Shown piece after piece: positions 21,192 through 33,351 of a stretch of 64,000 nucleotides of DNA (position 1 is the first letter of the stretch; each line of letters starts with the position of its first letter). Location: assembly GCA_018287875.1 (NCBI GenBank), contig JAGVVL010000002.1, positions 6,944,001-7,008,000 of the forward strand, in the 5' to 3' direction. The notes beneath the pieces are model-generated. The model was given only the letters and a program-made list of their open reading frames with translations. It had not been told where the DNA came from and made no database searches. This DNA is from Nigrospora sphaerica. Lineage: Eukaryota; Ascomycota; Sordariomycetes; Amphisphaeriales; Apiosporaceae. A program made the position numbers and the translations under genes.

Positions 21192-22665
21192 TTACCACAT
21201 GGAGGGGTACCTCTCAAGTGACTGTTTCGGTCTAACAAACGGGTTGGGTGTAGACTGGTTCGCCGAAGGCGTGGGCACGCCGCCTTGCCTTACGCTCCTC
21301 ATGGGAGTGCCACTCTGTTCCCTCTGCTCCCGCGCCTTGTAGGCCTGGTACTGCTCGAGCTTCGCCATCTCGACGTTGTTGCGGGGCGACCGGAATTGGA
21401 GATCGCCCAGGCTGGGTGCCTTCTTGATAGGCGAGTTGGGGTGCGTGTACACGCCCAAGTACCCGCCATCGGCTTGGGTTTGAGTTTGGCCAGTGGAAGT
21501 TGCCATGGCGCGCGAAGAGTTGGGCACCACCGGTCCAGGCCGTCCAGGCGTGCTTCTCCGCATGGCCGCCGGCCGTGGGCCGACACTGGACGTAAAGGCA
21601 TCTGAGCGCCGGGCGGCCACGAGTGGCGTGGAATATCCCGTGTTCGTGACGTTCAGGCCCCTGGACGGAGTCATGCCGCCATCGGGGTCGAAGTGCTTGG
21701 CGTAGTTGAGGTTGGGCTTCGTTTGGAAGCCTCGGCGCAGCACTGTGGTGGGTGTGCCCATTTGGACAAAGTCCTGCTCGTCCTCCGAGTCGTCCATACA
21801 AAGCTGCGTGGCGGCATCGCGGACCGTGGGATAGAGTCGGGGGTGGACGAATTTCTTGTCATACTCGTGCATGACCTCCTTCTGAATGATGGACGTGTCT
21901 TTGTTCTGCTGTGTGAATCTTGCTTGCATGAACCACAGCTGGCCGGACAGAATGACCTGTAAGACGAGGCACTTCACCACGGTAACGCTCGGTCTCGGAT
22001 CCAGGGGCTGTAGGGGCAGGAAGAGCCAGTAGACCAGCGCGTGACCGGGGCTGAAGAGGCAGAAGATGCGCAGGCAGATGGGCAGGGGGTCCCAGACGGC
22101 AATCTCCCACACGTCGCGCGTTCGGTCGGGATGCGCCCGAGATTCGGCACCACCGGGGCTCATGACGCCGGACAGGAAGCGCAGGGGCGACGAGGCAACG
22201 GGATCGGACTGGACGCGCACGCGGTGTGCCGACGGCGTCGCCTGTTCCTTTTCGACATCGGCTTCAAACAGTCGGTACTTGCGGGTCCGCCGCATGGTGT
22301 AGACGGCGTTTATGGTGGCGAATGCGACAAGGGACCAAACAAGGGCGCCGACCTAGAGCAGTGTCAGGGCCACACATCGGACAAGGGAACAAGTCACACG
22401 GGGCCGGACTTACAACGAAGACGAGCCATCCCGAGCCGGCTCCGTCGCCAAAGACGTCGTCGTCCGTGGAGTTGCTGCCCGAGTTGGCGCGGGCGAGCAG
22501 GAAGACGAAGTTGGCGACCAGGCCCATCTGGGTGCCGACGACGTCCGAGTTCCAGTCGCGCGTCTCGATTTCCTCGGACAGCCACAGCAGGAAGTCCATA
22601 ACATCCAGCATGGCGCGGAGGCGCTCGCCAAGCGGCTTCTTGCGCACGATACGAGCGGGCGGCAT
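21192..22665 (-). CDS. NUR1: NUR1/Mug154-family nuclear rim membrane protein (DUF2418)
   Basis: NUR1-type proteins sit in the inner nuclear membrane; in yeast Nur1 works with Heh1 and the cohibin complex in rDNA and telomere tethering. Two exons: 22665-22414 and 22352-21192, joined by a 61-nt intron (GTAAGT to CTCTAG) in phase 0, giving 470 residues. Exon 1 starts MPPARIVRKKPLGERL and has one hydrophobic helix. After the intron come a membrane helix (VGALVWSLVAFATINAVYTM) and the core DUF2418 block around residues 165-260, with VWDPLPICLRIFCLFSPGHA, DPRPSVTVVKCLVLQVIL, QARFTQQNKDTSIIQKEV and HEYDKKFVHPRLYPTVRDA. The last 200 residues are serine/proline-rich and probably disordered. The DUF2418 assignment is strong; the cellular role is by family inference. 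Confidence 0.85.
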
Positions 22666-24066
22666 CTTGGGTGAGCTCTGGCTGTACAGCGGGAAGGACG
22701 TTGACGTGGACGGGCTATCTGGAGCGTTGCAACGTGCTCCCTCAATCCACCCAGGCAGGCCGTCCGAGGGGGGCGATATGTGTATGCAGTCGGTCGGCCT
22801 GAGAAATCTGGCCTGCGGGCGGGAGGAAGCAGTTGGTTGTCAGATGTTTCTTAGTCGGCTGGATGCGATTTGATCCAAGCCTGCGAGCAGAGGAAAGGCA
22901 GGCCAGGGCCTTTTGTTTACGTCAGATCTTTTTTACCTACTAATGTAATCTTAAAGGAGCCTCCAGTCGGTTGCTCAGGCAGCCTGGCAATGGATCCGAC
23001 AAGGGGTGGAGAGGATGGATCTGGAAGCTGGAGCTTTGCAACCGTTTAGAGCAGCTGGGCCCACTAGGGAGCTAGGTACATCACCCAGGTACATTGTACA
23101 TCGTACCTTACCTCCCGCCGGGTCCTCTGTGAATGGCGGGTTCAGTGCTGAGCTTGGGGCCTCGGGAGCAACCAGAAGAAGCCCAGCTTATGTCCCCAAA
23201 CGCTCCCATCCACCTAGCGTTCCGAGCCCAGGCTGTCATTGATTCCAGGTGTAGGCACCAAGCTGGTACATACATCATTGTAGGTACGAAGGCAATATTT
23301 TAGTTGTTTTTTTTTGCCGTGCGCATAGATATGATATGGTTTCCTTGTAGCAAGTTACGCTTCTTAACGAATATATTACATATCAATGTTATGTGCTTAC
23401 TTACAGCTGTCAACGAACAGCGGGATGTAAGTGCGTAGGCAAAACGCGAGAGAGCGGCTTGGAGACTTCATCTGGAGCCATGGCATCCATGTTGGGTACC
23501 AGAGTGCCAGATGAAGAAGTCGGTGGGATACAAACAATGCCTCGTCAACAGATATCTGGTTTCCTTGACATCGCTCTCTCTTTCTCCCCCCACCTTCCTT
23601 TCCCACTTCCAAAGCAAATACGCAGGCTACTTGCCACAGGTATAGAGCTATACCTATCCATGCCAGGTTCTATCGATGTACTGATGTACGTAGTGGGGTT
23701 CCCGCCACGAAGCATTGGACGGATGGGTGGCTGTACGATGTATACGTACATGTACGCACTGAGCACGTCTGGAGGTGACTGCCCAGACTGCCTGCACGCT
23801 GAAAGGTCCGCCTTGATTGATTGAAACCGCTCCTACATAGTACGGACCACCCGAAACTGCCCATAGGGTCTGGTGGAAACACAGCACTCAGCTCCTCCCC
23901 AGGCTTCCCTACCTACCTCTACATAAGTGCGTCTTACCTTTTGTACATAAGCTACCCGCTTCGTTGTCTACAAGCCTCACCCCCTCCCCGCCTCTTCCCC
24001 AGAGAAACGAAAGCCGGCCCGTCTGCGTCCCGCCCGCCGCCGCCGCCGTCTCCTCGCTCCGTCACC
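22666..24066. other. Divergent promoter region (NUR1-like / VMA7)
   Basis: No gene is seen. AT-rich patches (22910-23110 and 23280-23400) and repeated GTACATTGTACATCGTACC-like motifs are present. The VMA7 side becomes pyrimidine-rich from about 23960, as expected of a fungal leader. Confidence 0.65.
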
Positions 24067-24690
24067 ATGGCCACTTCGCAGGCCGACTACAAGGACCGGC
24101 AGTTCCTGGCCGTCATCGGCGACGAGGTAACGAACAGACGTCATCATCCTCCGGCTGCGGGAGGCGACCGAGGACCCGCGCGCTGACCGCAACCCGCCCC
24201 GGGGAAATAGGACTCTGTCACCGGCCTCCTGCTGGCCGGTATTGGCGTAAGCTGAGCCCTTTCCCCTTCCCTCGCCCCTCGCGGGACGGGTCTGTTGCCT
24301 ACGTTGAGTGGGTAACTTGAGAGCTAAAGACCGACACGCGCAGCACGTCACCAACCCGCCAGACTCGCAGAAGAACTTCCTGGTCGTCGATAGCAAAACC
24401 GAGACGTCGGCCATCGAGGCCGCCTTTGATTCCTTCACCGAACAGCGCAAGGACATCGGCATCATCCTGATCAACCAGCATGTCAGTGGGCGGGCAGAAT
24501 CCCCACGGTGACTCGGGGCCCGAGTTCCGCGTACTGACCCCAGCCACAGATTGCCGACAAGATCCGACACCGAATCGACACCTACACGGCTGCCTTCCCC
24601 ACCGTCCTCGAAATCCCCAGCAAAGACCATCCGTACGACCCGGAGAAGGACAGCGTGCTGAGAAGGGTGAGGAGGCTTTTTGGAGAGTAA
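24067..24690 (+). CDS. VMA7: V-type proton ATPase subunit F (Vma7)
   Basis: Subunit F is part of the central rotor stalk of the V1 sector and couples ATP hydrolysis to vacuole and endosome acidification. Four exons: 24067-24126, 24211-24246, 24344-24481 and 24550-24690. All have GT-AG introns and sum to 124 residues, the usual size. The sequence reads [52 protein letters not shown], then the helix [29 protein letters not shown], and the conserved end [20 protein letters not shown] with RRLFGE. Exon 2 is only 36 nt. The ATG follows GTCACC, a good context. It is divergent from the NUR1-like gene. Very sure. Confidence 0.98.
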
Positions 24691-25229
24691 ACCAGATCCC
24701 GTGGCCCTCGTGGACTCCCCAAAGCCTATAACTGGCCGCGCTGTTGTGCCAGGAAGCGATAGCCGGCAATAAGACACCGCTGCCGCCTGGCCGGCATCGG
24801 TGGCATAATTGCTGGGGGGACGAGATGCATTTACCGAACGAGGTCTCGCGACCGAAGCCCGCTATCATGTCCTCAGACCGCGGGCGGCGGGCCGCCTTAG
24901 GTGGAAATACCAATATGTTACGCTTTAGTGGCGCTGGTCCCTAGTGATTGCGCATTCCTGCATGTGGCCGGAGAATACAGCGTGCGGCATCGGAACCGCT
25001 TCTTACTAATAAGCACACCACCTCAAAGTATTTCCATATCGATTACAAGGGGGACCGTACAACGCGTTGCGAGCGCGTGTTTGTGTCATGCACATGCCAA
25101 TCCCGTTGGTTTCGTAAAATCAAGCCATGCCGCCGAATATGCCAATCTCGTAGTATATATTTGGCTACAGTCCACAACCGCTGATGTTGCTTTGCGGCTA
25201 CTGCAAGCTGGTCCATGTAATCTGGGTAC
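24691..25229. other. Convergent spacer between VMA7 and NPC2-like gene
   Basis: 3' regions of two converging genes. No ORF is supported. AT content rises after 24900, consistent with 3' UTR and polyadenylation. Confidence 0.7.
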
Positions 25230-25893
25230 TCAGAGCTCCACCTCGCCGCCAAACGAGCGACCGCCGAAAGTAACGCTGGCATCGAGGCAAGTGATGGGCT
25301 TGTCGTCCTTGGTGAGGACCTCGGCATGAACATTGTACTTTCCCTGTGGAGTTGTTAGTCGGGTCCTTTTGAGCTGCGGGACCGGGCCGGAACATACAGG
25401 AGGGACCTCGCGGGGAATGTCCACAGACTTGGTGACGGAAAGGTGGCCCTTCTGGATGGGGCACTTGAGGTCGGCCTTCTCCGTCTGCTCGCAGAGATCG
25501 GTCTTCTGGTTGATCAGACGGATCAGACCGTACTTCACCACCAGATTGATGTAGGCGCCGTCCTCGATGGGCTCCAAGACGGTGCCGGTGGCTTTGATCT
25601 CGAGCTTCGCACCACTGCGGGACAGCAGCATCGTGCCGCATTAGTTCCTATCCCCCTGGCATTTTAAAGGTGGATAGCGTCATCACTCACGGCACGGGAG
25701 GGTTGGGCGAGAGGTCGACCGTCTCGATCTGGACAATGTCGTCGCCGTGGTTGGCGTTGCAGTACTGGAGCGGGTTCTGGCCCGGCACCTCCCGGTCATC
25801 GTCGGCAGCGATGACATCCTGGCCCTCGAACCAGCCGGGAAGCGCGGTGGCGGCCGTCGCGAAGGCGGCCAGGACAGCAACGTTGAGTCTCAT
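25230..25893 (-). CDS. NPC2: Phosphatidylglycerol/phosphatidylinositol transfer protein, NPC2-like (ML domain)
   Basis: Secreted or vacuolar lipid-binding protein of the MD-2-related lipid recognition (ML) family; the yeast homologue moves sterol and phospholipid in the vacuole. Three exons: 25893-25691, 25614-25398 and 25343-25230, joined by introns of 76 nt (GTGAGT to CCGCAG) and 54 nt (GTATGT to CCACAG), giving 177 residues. A signal peptide (MRLNVAVLAAFATAATA) is followed by PGWFEGQDVI. The core has NPLQYCNANHGDDIVQIETV, DLSPNPPVPG, INLVVKYGLIRLIN and DLCEQTEKADLKCPIQKGHL with its paired cysteines. It ends ITCLDASVTFGGRSFGGEVE. The length matches fungal NPC2 proteins (about 170-180). Confidence 0.94.
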
Positions 25894-27457
25894 AGTGGCG
25901 GGGTGAGTTTCTGTTTGTTCGCGGCGACGCAGAGCAGCTAGTATGTTATGGGTGTACGTTGGGTGCCTGGGTTGGATGGCGGGTTTGATGACGGACGGCT
26001 GGCGTTGAATGCAATCCGTACCTGCAGGCGAGGGAGAGGTGAGAGATAGTGCGAAGCAGGTCAAACGTCAGACAGCGATAAATAGAGGCAGTGGTCGCGG
26101 AGGATGGATCCGATGATTGCCTGGCCGCGTCTGGTTGGGGGTTGGAAGATGGCGGGGGGATGGGACCGGGGCCCGACAATTAGTCACTACTGGAGGTTAC
26201 CTACCTACCTTGATGTACCGAGTATCAATCAAATGATGGGATGGGAACGGCCCCGAGAGAGGAAGGCTGGAGTTGCTGGGGGCCCGCGCGGGTGTGCCAG
26301 CGCGGCTAGTTCAGGTTTGCCCTAGCAGGAATCGGATGCATGACCAGATGACGCAGCACAGGCCCTTTTCATCAGCTTCGCTCCGCGTCCCGTTTGCCTG
26401 CTCGCCCGCATGCCCTGCGACATGGGGGATCCATGGATCCTATACCTCCCTTCCTCACGCCGAAAAGGTTGCGTGCTATCTATCGTTCATGTAAGAGGTA
26501 CAAAGCCACACGCACGCGGTGGCCGGTGGGCGAAATGCACGGGCAGTTAGAGGGATAAAATAAGCAACTACCCAAAGCAAAGACCCGGGTAAGAGGGAGG
26601 CACGCATGACGTGGGGATGAAATGTCCCGGCTGGGGACCCATCGATGATGATGATCAATGGCTGAATGTTGGACGGGATGGGCGCCGCAGCTGAAGAAGG
26701 CACATGCCCACATTGACACATTCACGCACACATTCACGCACGCATCGGCGGACCGGGACGGACTGCGAAGGACCTTCTTTTCCTCACTGGGGGACCTTGC
26801 CGATGGGTAGAAAGCGAGCGGCTTCCTATCCCATCCTTTTCTTCGTTTCCTGGACAGGTTAAAGAGAAAAAGAAAAAGAAGAAGGAAAAAACGAAAGATA
26901 TACTCGGCCTCCCTCCCTGCATGGGATTTGCCGCGGCCGTCGTGGTTTGGGTTGCCTCCGGCACGCCTATCCCCTGCGACTCCCTTCTCTAACACCACCT
27001 GTTTGCAGCACGTCACATGCATCTTTGCGTAGCGGATGCGAGACGCGCTTCCCCGCCAAAAAGCGAACCTGCCATCATCGAAACGGTACAAAGGAACTGG
27101 CTCCATTTAAACCGTACCAAGGAATTGCCTCCATTAAAATCGTACAGACGAACTGCCTCGTCGAGATAAATATAAACGTAGTTAACGCTTGCCGCCCGTA
27201 GGTGCGTGGGTATCAAGCCGTGACTTAGTAAATTCCATCCACACACACACGTACACACTCATAGACACACACACTCACACACCACGCACATCCCATCGTG
27301 CCCATACCGTACTCGGGATCCATGCAGAAAAGACATTCTCCCCTCTCCCCTCTCTTATACCACAAAACGAGGGCAGCGCTCGTCGCCCAAGTACGCAGCG
27401 ACGCAAAGCCGAGCCACCGCTGTCGCCAGATCGCGGCGCAACAAGGCGACCCCGGCC
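25894..27457. other. Spacer between CSC1-like 3' end and NPC2-like start
   Basis: Holds the NPC2-like promoter (near 25894-26250) and the CSC1-like 3' region. It includes a 28-nt tandem repeat at 27086-27169, CA-rich DNA at 27240-27290, and a purine-rich tract near 26860-26900. A 208-codon minus-strand ORF (27106-26480) is low-complexity and not called. Confidence 0.6.
27086..27169. repeat. Three-copy 28-nt tandem repeat
   Basis: Units start at 27086, 27114 and 27142, exactly 28 nt apart, each beginning GTAC followed by AAGGAA-TG-CTCCATT-like sequence. Copies 1 and 2 differ at about 5 of 28 positions; copy 3 is more decayed, and a still weaker copy may precede them. Noncoding, about 290 bp beyond the CSC1-like stop codon. 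Confidence 0.85.
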
Positions 27458-30310
27458 TTAGTAATAGACCTTCTCTTCCCACAGAGGCGGTCTCACACCC
27501 TCCGTGTCCCACTCCAGCTTGTTTTTGTCGTTCAAGATGCAGCCTTCGTCGGTGATGGGAATCACCTTTCCCGTGTCCCTAACCTCCTGCTTCGAGATGC
27601 CCGCCGGGTCCGCCGGGATCCAGAGAAGAGGCACACGGCTGTTGACGGCTGGAGGATAGTAGGCATTTTGTTCCACCTCGTCTGTATACGGGTTGTCGAC
27701 ATCGAAGCGGGCCACGGGCACAATCTTGCGCATCGTCTCGTAGTTGCTGTAGTTCCATGGCTTGAAGAACTTGGAGATGGCTCCAGGTTTCTTCGTTGGT
27801 GCCGGCGCGTCGAGTGGTTGGCCTGCTGCTGGCTCCTCGCCCTCACCGTTGGGGTGCCCGTTCTTTAGATTAGACGACGCTTGGGATTCGATGCGCAGCG
27901 ACTCGTCTTCCGGCTCGATGAGGCTGCGGGGCAGATTGTACAACAGCGGGTTGATGGCTTTGTTGAGGGAAACGTGGAACAGCGCCGTGAATACCAAGAA
28001 GATGATCATAAGGACGAGGGGGCCGAAGGCCGTCGAGGCACCAAATATGCCGATCATGCAAAGCTCGGCAATGTATATTCCGGCAAAGAGTTGCTTCAAG
28101 GCCCGCGGATAAATCAGGCCACGCGTGTCGAGTTTGTTATCCGTTACAAAAAGAATGTTGTATCGCCAGGCGAGATAGAAGAGCGACAGACCAACGGTCG
28201 CGAACCCCATCACCAAGGGCGCGATGGTAGCGTAGCACAGGCCTGCTCAGCGTTAGTCTTTCCCGCCGGCCCATTAGCGATTCGGGTATCACAAGACTTA
28301 CTGATGACGGCGATGTTAGTGTAGACGGGCATGAGGCTGCCCCAAGAAATGGCGCTCAGGTTGGCCCATTTGGTGTACATGGCACGGGGGGTACCAGCCA
28401 GGAATTTGTACAGAAGGGTGAAGATGACGAAGCCAACGACCTGCGACAGCACGCCCGCCGCAATGGTGAGGCCCTGCACGATGAAGTAAGGGATGAAGAA
28501 GTTGGACGCCTTGGGAATGTTCTGCGCCAGGATCTCTGTGATCTTTTCAGGGTTTTTCCTGACCTGGTCAACGACAGCCGCAGCCGACGAGGAAAGCGTC
28601 GTTACCAGGAACACCTGAATGACCTGGAAGGCGAAGTAGGCATGCTGGGTAAAGAGCTCCACGCGAGCCTGGGAGGGCTCTCCGGAAATTTTGGCACACA
28701 CTGGGAAATGGAAAAGAGAAATGTCAGTATCGGAGCGCGAGGTGTCTAGCACCCGGGTGCGTGTACTTACGTCTCATAACGACGGGAACCAGGGACATCA
28801 GGATCGAGAGAGCCACAGATGGCAGGAGACCCGAAACAACGCCCATGATGACCTGGGGGATCGCGTCCAGCCAAGTGAGGAAGGGGAGTGTCTTCAGATA
28901 GGTGACGTTGGAGATGACACCAACGACAGCAACGGGAACAGCCCAGAAGATAATCATAACAGCAATGAATCCCTGAACGGCAAAGCGGCGGATAACGCGC
29001 TGCCACCAAGAAACCTTGAGCGAGTCCCAGATCACCTCGCCCGGCGTCACGCCGATGTACTTGGGAGACATCTGCAGCGCCTGGTGGTGTGCCAAGACCT
29101 GGTTGGCCGTCTCAGCTTGCGCCTGCGTGAAGAATTCAATGAAGACGGCAGGGATCTTCTTGGTCTCGCCCGCTCGGTAGCTGTTTTGGGCTGCCTCGAC
29201 CTCGGGAATGAGACGCTCCAGCTCGGACCGGCACCAGTTGATAGTATCGACCTTCTTCCCCACGAGACCCAAAGGGCCGAGGCGGTGGCTGGGTCGTTTC
29301 TTAGTAGGGACCCATCGCGCAGCGAGACTACCGGGCTCGGCGTCGGCGGCTGCTTCGGGGGTCTCGGCGGCGCCTCCTTTCTTCATAGCCTTCAGCCGTT
29401 CGCCGTTCGCAAGCTTGATGAGCTTTATCTCGGCCTTTTCGAGCTTCATAGCAACCTCGTCGCGTTCCTCAACCAGTTCTTGAAGCTTCTTCGTCTCTCC
29501 CGTGATCCATACATGCTTAACGCAGTCGCCAAACACCTTGCGCAGTTTGGCCTCGTCCAAATATGCCGCAGGGACGGAAACGAACAGAACAGTGCGAGAT
29601 GAGATGCGGTGGGCGAAAAAGGGCGACAGAAGGTACGCCTGGCGCAGGTTGGCGAAGTAGATGAGCTCACGCATCACCATGTACATGACAAAGCCGTAAA
29701 AGAGCCATGCCGCAAATGCGTGGGCGTAAAAGCGGTTGATGTTGGACCCCTCGGCCTTGATGTTGGAGTAGGACAGTATGTTAAGCTGCGTCTCGCCATT
29801 GCCTCCCGTAGCATTGACCGGGAATAGGATGGGCCAGAGAATGCAGCAGCCGACAAAGCAGATGGTGACGAGGATACGAAGGAATCGGATGAACAGGAAC
29901 CCATCAAGCGACTGGTGCTGGAGGGCGTAGACATCTGGGATTTTCCAGAAAGCACCAAACCAGTTGAATAGGCCGTTGGGCAAAGGGGGTGTCCGCTCAC
30001 TATGGAAGTGTTAGCAGGGCGAGACAGGCTCGTGCCCCGCGGTCATTTGTCGACTCACCTTTCGCGGATGTTTCCCAGGTACGTTCGCGGCGCATACCAG
30101 CGTCTCTGCGACTTTCTCAACACCAGAAAGATGCCGAAGTAGATGCCGGCGACTATGAGCGTGGGAACTAGGGTCGAGACGAGCCCTGTGTGTGCTGTCA
30201 GTGACAAACTTCCGGCAGCCAACCACGACACGGCCGATTAGGCGGGCAGTCATACCGGATAGGGACGAGTCCGACTGCTGGGAAGACCCGGGCTTGCCCG
30301 GATCGCTCAT
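27458..30310 (-). CDS. CSC1/OSCA/TMEM63-family stress-gated cation channel
   Basis: Osmosensitive, calcium-permeable channel family (DUF221 fold). Five exons: 30310-30256, 30185-30059, 29999-28771, 28700-28302 and 28242-27458. The introns are 59-70 nt (for example GTGAGT, GTAAGT donors) and join in phase to 864 residues. The N-terminus MSDPGKPGSSQQSDSSLSG is polar. Then come a first membrane helix (LVPTLIVAGIYFGIFLVL), the RWYAPRTYLGNIRE stretch, two more helices, and a cytosolic RRM-like region with an EEVRDEVAMKLEKAE-type helical insertion. The C-terminal multi-helix pore region has VIWDSLKVSWWQRVIRRFAV, PVYTNIAVISLCYATIAPLV and FPRALKQL-like YPRALKQLFAGIYIAELCMI. Fungi carry several paralogues (Csc1, Phm7, Rsn1 types); I cannot assign which. 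It is divergent from the 450-residue hypothetical gene across 3 kb. Confidence 0.93.
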
Positions 30311-33300
30311 GGTGTTGGATGGCGTTGGCGGCCAGGCCTTGGGTCCGGGAGAGTGGTTGTTGTTTTCGTGTCGGCGGTGGGTTGAGTGCTGGACAAAGCA
30401 GCAACTACTTGAGGACGGGAAGACGCGCAGACAGACGATGCAGGATGGAGCCGGCTATCTGCCGTGGGACTAGACCCTCTCCGTTGCGCGGGGAGATCCT
30501 TACTTTAAATTACCTGGTCGACCCTAGTATGGAATGGATATGAGAATTTGCGGCGAGTGGGAAATAACATCCCACACAAGCCCGCCCAGCCGGCTACTTC
30601 CTGTGCTCGCGCTTCACGCGGCGAAGGGGTCTGGGCCCTGGAATTGGCGCCGGAGCTGAGGGTGTCTGGGGGGCGACAGGAAAGGTGGTTGAGAGAGGAC
30701 GGAAGATGTTGGGGCGAGGAGGTACCTACCAATATCAGGCGATTTGACGGGAGACGACGACCCCGGCTCTCGGTCACTTCTGGCCCCGGCGGTGTCAGGT
30801 CGGCCAGCTCAGGGTCTCCGGAGAGGCTGTGAAATGGATATCTCGTCGAGGTTGACGGACCGCTCGCACAGTAGCTGAGCTGGGGGGGGGGTGGGAGGAT
30901 TGCCCTATTAACAACAAAGGAGGGCCACCCGGGACAGAGGTTCTGGACCATCCCCCTGCAGCAGAACTGACCCCTTGCAAGCTGGGACCCTATGACGCTA
31001 TATAGCGCAGTGTGAGGTAGGTCAGCCAGCGATTTACCCTCACTGGCTGGAGGCCAAACTATCTCTTCCCTGCTTGCCTGGACCCGACGTTCAGCTTTGG
31101 TTCGTGGTGGGCCGGCGCTAAAAGCAAGTATCCATTGCGAGGCATGGACCGCCCATTCATGGAGGGACGGATGGGAGGAGGAACGGACACCCGCTGGGCA
31201 TAAGCGGCCGCTGGTGTCCCAGGTAGAGGCACCGTTCTCCAGCCTCCCTCAAAACTTGGAAAGAAGACGGCAAGGCGGGAGCTGGTAGGTGGATGACATC
31301 TACCATGCCCCCCCCCCACGCACACTGATCTCATAACCACTGGGCATGGAAAGCTGGAGATGCGTGCATAACACGGGCAGGATCTCGGTACCAGGGAAAA
31401 GGTTGCTACCCGTACTAGACGGGCGGCTTCCAGTAACCGGGTAGGCTCCTTCTCCTAAGTACATGGGACATCTTACAAACACCCGCTCTAGTATGTAGTG
31501 AACTGGAGGCCAGTTCTCAACCACACCGTAGCGCAGTTGAGTGTGACAGCCTTGTGCTCATTATGGCTTCCTATTCAGCAACGATCCATTGTCAATGATG
31601 CATGCAGTCCACCGTCATCGTCGATCAGGTGCACTTTCCCTCCTGCCCGCATCCTGACCGCATGCCTAAAGTCAACAGATAAGAAGTAAGTAGGTCAAGT
31701 ACTTTACTTCTTCATTTCGCCCGGGCGTACATACAAATACTACCTCGGCCCCTCAGCTGCCCACCACCCGTACAGGGGCGCGGCCCTAACCGCCGAAGCG
31801 CAACACGGCCTAGGTATGCAGATCTTGGGATGCTACTGCTGTCTCTCGCTTGACAGGCTGCACCGCACTATTGGACGAACGCGTTGCGATTTCTCGATGT
31901 CTCGCAGCCCGATTTATTCATGGTCGGACGATCGCCAAGAGACCATCACCGGGTCCTCTAGGTTAGGTCATCCCAGCTTGTGATTCGGCAGCACGGCATG
32001 CCAGCAGGCTGGTTTGCACGGCGGCAATTGTTATAAACCTCTTCTTCACACCTCCCGCTTGCTCCCTGGGCCAGTCAGGCCGTAGATGTGCGTACGGGTA
32101 CGACTTGCGAGGTTCCGTACAACGTGGCGCAGTCGGCCCATCCAACCCTGCAAACGTCCCCTTGTCGTCGTCGAACAAGGGCGGCGGCCTCTCGCTTCTC
32201 CCGCTCTGCCAGTATCCGGAGGGGGTATATGGGCGTAGCCAAGACTCGGGCCCCAGGCTCCTCGTCCTACGAGCGCCATCCGGTCTGAGACCCCGTGGTG
32301 CTAAGCGCAACTGGCTGGCTCTGAATCATCCTAACGTCCTTCTGTGCTTGGGTCTTGGTCGCCAATGTGCTTAATTTGGCTGGATTCTTTGTGCCCAGGG
32401 CGAAAAACGGCCTTGGTTAACCGCCGTTTTGTGCCAAAGCCACCACCATCCTGCCCACGTCGCTAAACGCTTTCGGCGAGTTTCAACCCTGTCGATCGGC
32501 CGGCAACCTCCGAATCAAACCATATTACAGGCACGTATTACTTCGCACTAGATGCCAAAACGCGGGAATCGCTCCTCATGCGGTGGCACGCAGTTGCACA
32601 TAACTCTTTTGATCGACCTTTTCCAGCCAAGGGATTTGTACCAGGTGGATGTTTCGACCCTCGCACCCACAACCAGCTAATTCCCTGGCAGCCCTGGCAG
32701 TCTCTATCTCGGCGAATGCCGTGCTTGGGTTCGGCCCATCACCGTCGCTGTCACGGCTGTCATGGCCTCGTCCAGCCCCGGACTGCCGCTCGCTTACCTG
32801 CTTTACACGTTCAACGGAAGAGAAACTCTGCCGTTCTCATTTCTACGCCCTCGTGTGTTACTATGCTACTGCTCTCCGGAAGCGAACGTACCACGTCGAT
32901 GAGCCAGCCACACGCTGGTGGTGTTCTGGTTGGTGGCCTCTCGAGGCGTCGGCTCGGCGGATGCATTCCAGAAGTGTCTTCTACGTTCCCATTTGCGTTC
33001 GCCCTTCCGCCCACCGACACCCGCACCCGGGCACTGGACAATGGCACCAAAACAAGAATAGGACCGCACTCCCTATTTACGTGAAGCGGCTTTGTCCGTA
33101 GCTGCCTCTGCCGGCTCACGGATTCGGATGGCACGTTTTGGCGTTCCTGCGGGCCTTGCTTGCTGTCGTAGTGTCTATCGCTCACTAGAAACAGCAACAA
33201 AGAGAGTGAAACTGGCTAAAACGGAGGCACTCTGGACGGAATCTCCAAGTCTGCAATTTGCGCCACGGAGTATCAGGCCGCTTCTCAGTTTTCCCCCCTC

Positions 33301-33351
33301 ATCGTGAAAGCTCTGTATGGAAATCGGTTACGTCGAAAACTCACCGCCAAC
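30311..33351. other. 3-kb divergent spacer (CSC1-like / 450-residue gene)
   Basis: No gene is supported. Features are a G10 run (30882-30891), a C10 run (31308-31317), an inverted repeat (31681-31712) and scattered short ORFs such as 32578-33084 (+) without domains. The right part probably includes the promoter and leader of the hypothetical gene; an out-of-frame ATG at 33317 would overlap its start if transcribed. Confidence 0.55.
31681..31712. repeat. Inverted repeat with AAGAAGTAA arms
   Basis: AAGAAGTAA at 31681-31689 pairs perfectly with TTACTTCTT at 31704-31712; the 14-nt loop can extend the stem by three pairs (GTA/TAC) with a bulge. Its arms match those of the inverted repeat at 3900-3919. 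Confidence 0.65.

Noticed and set aside
26480..27106. 208-codon minus-strand ORF between the CSC1-like and NPC2-like genes
   Set aside because: Low-complexity translation of purine-rich and CA-rich DNA, without any domain; it overlaps part of a noncoding tandem repeat.
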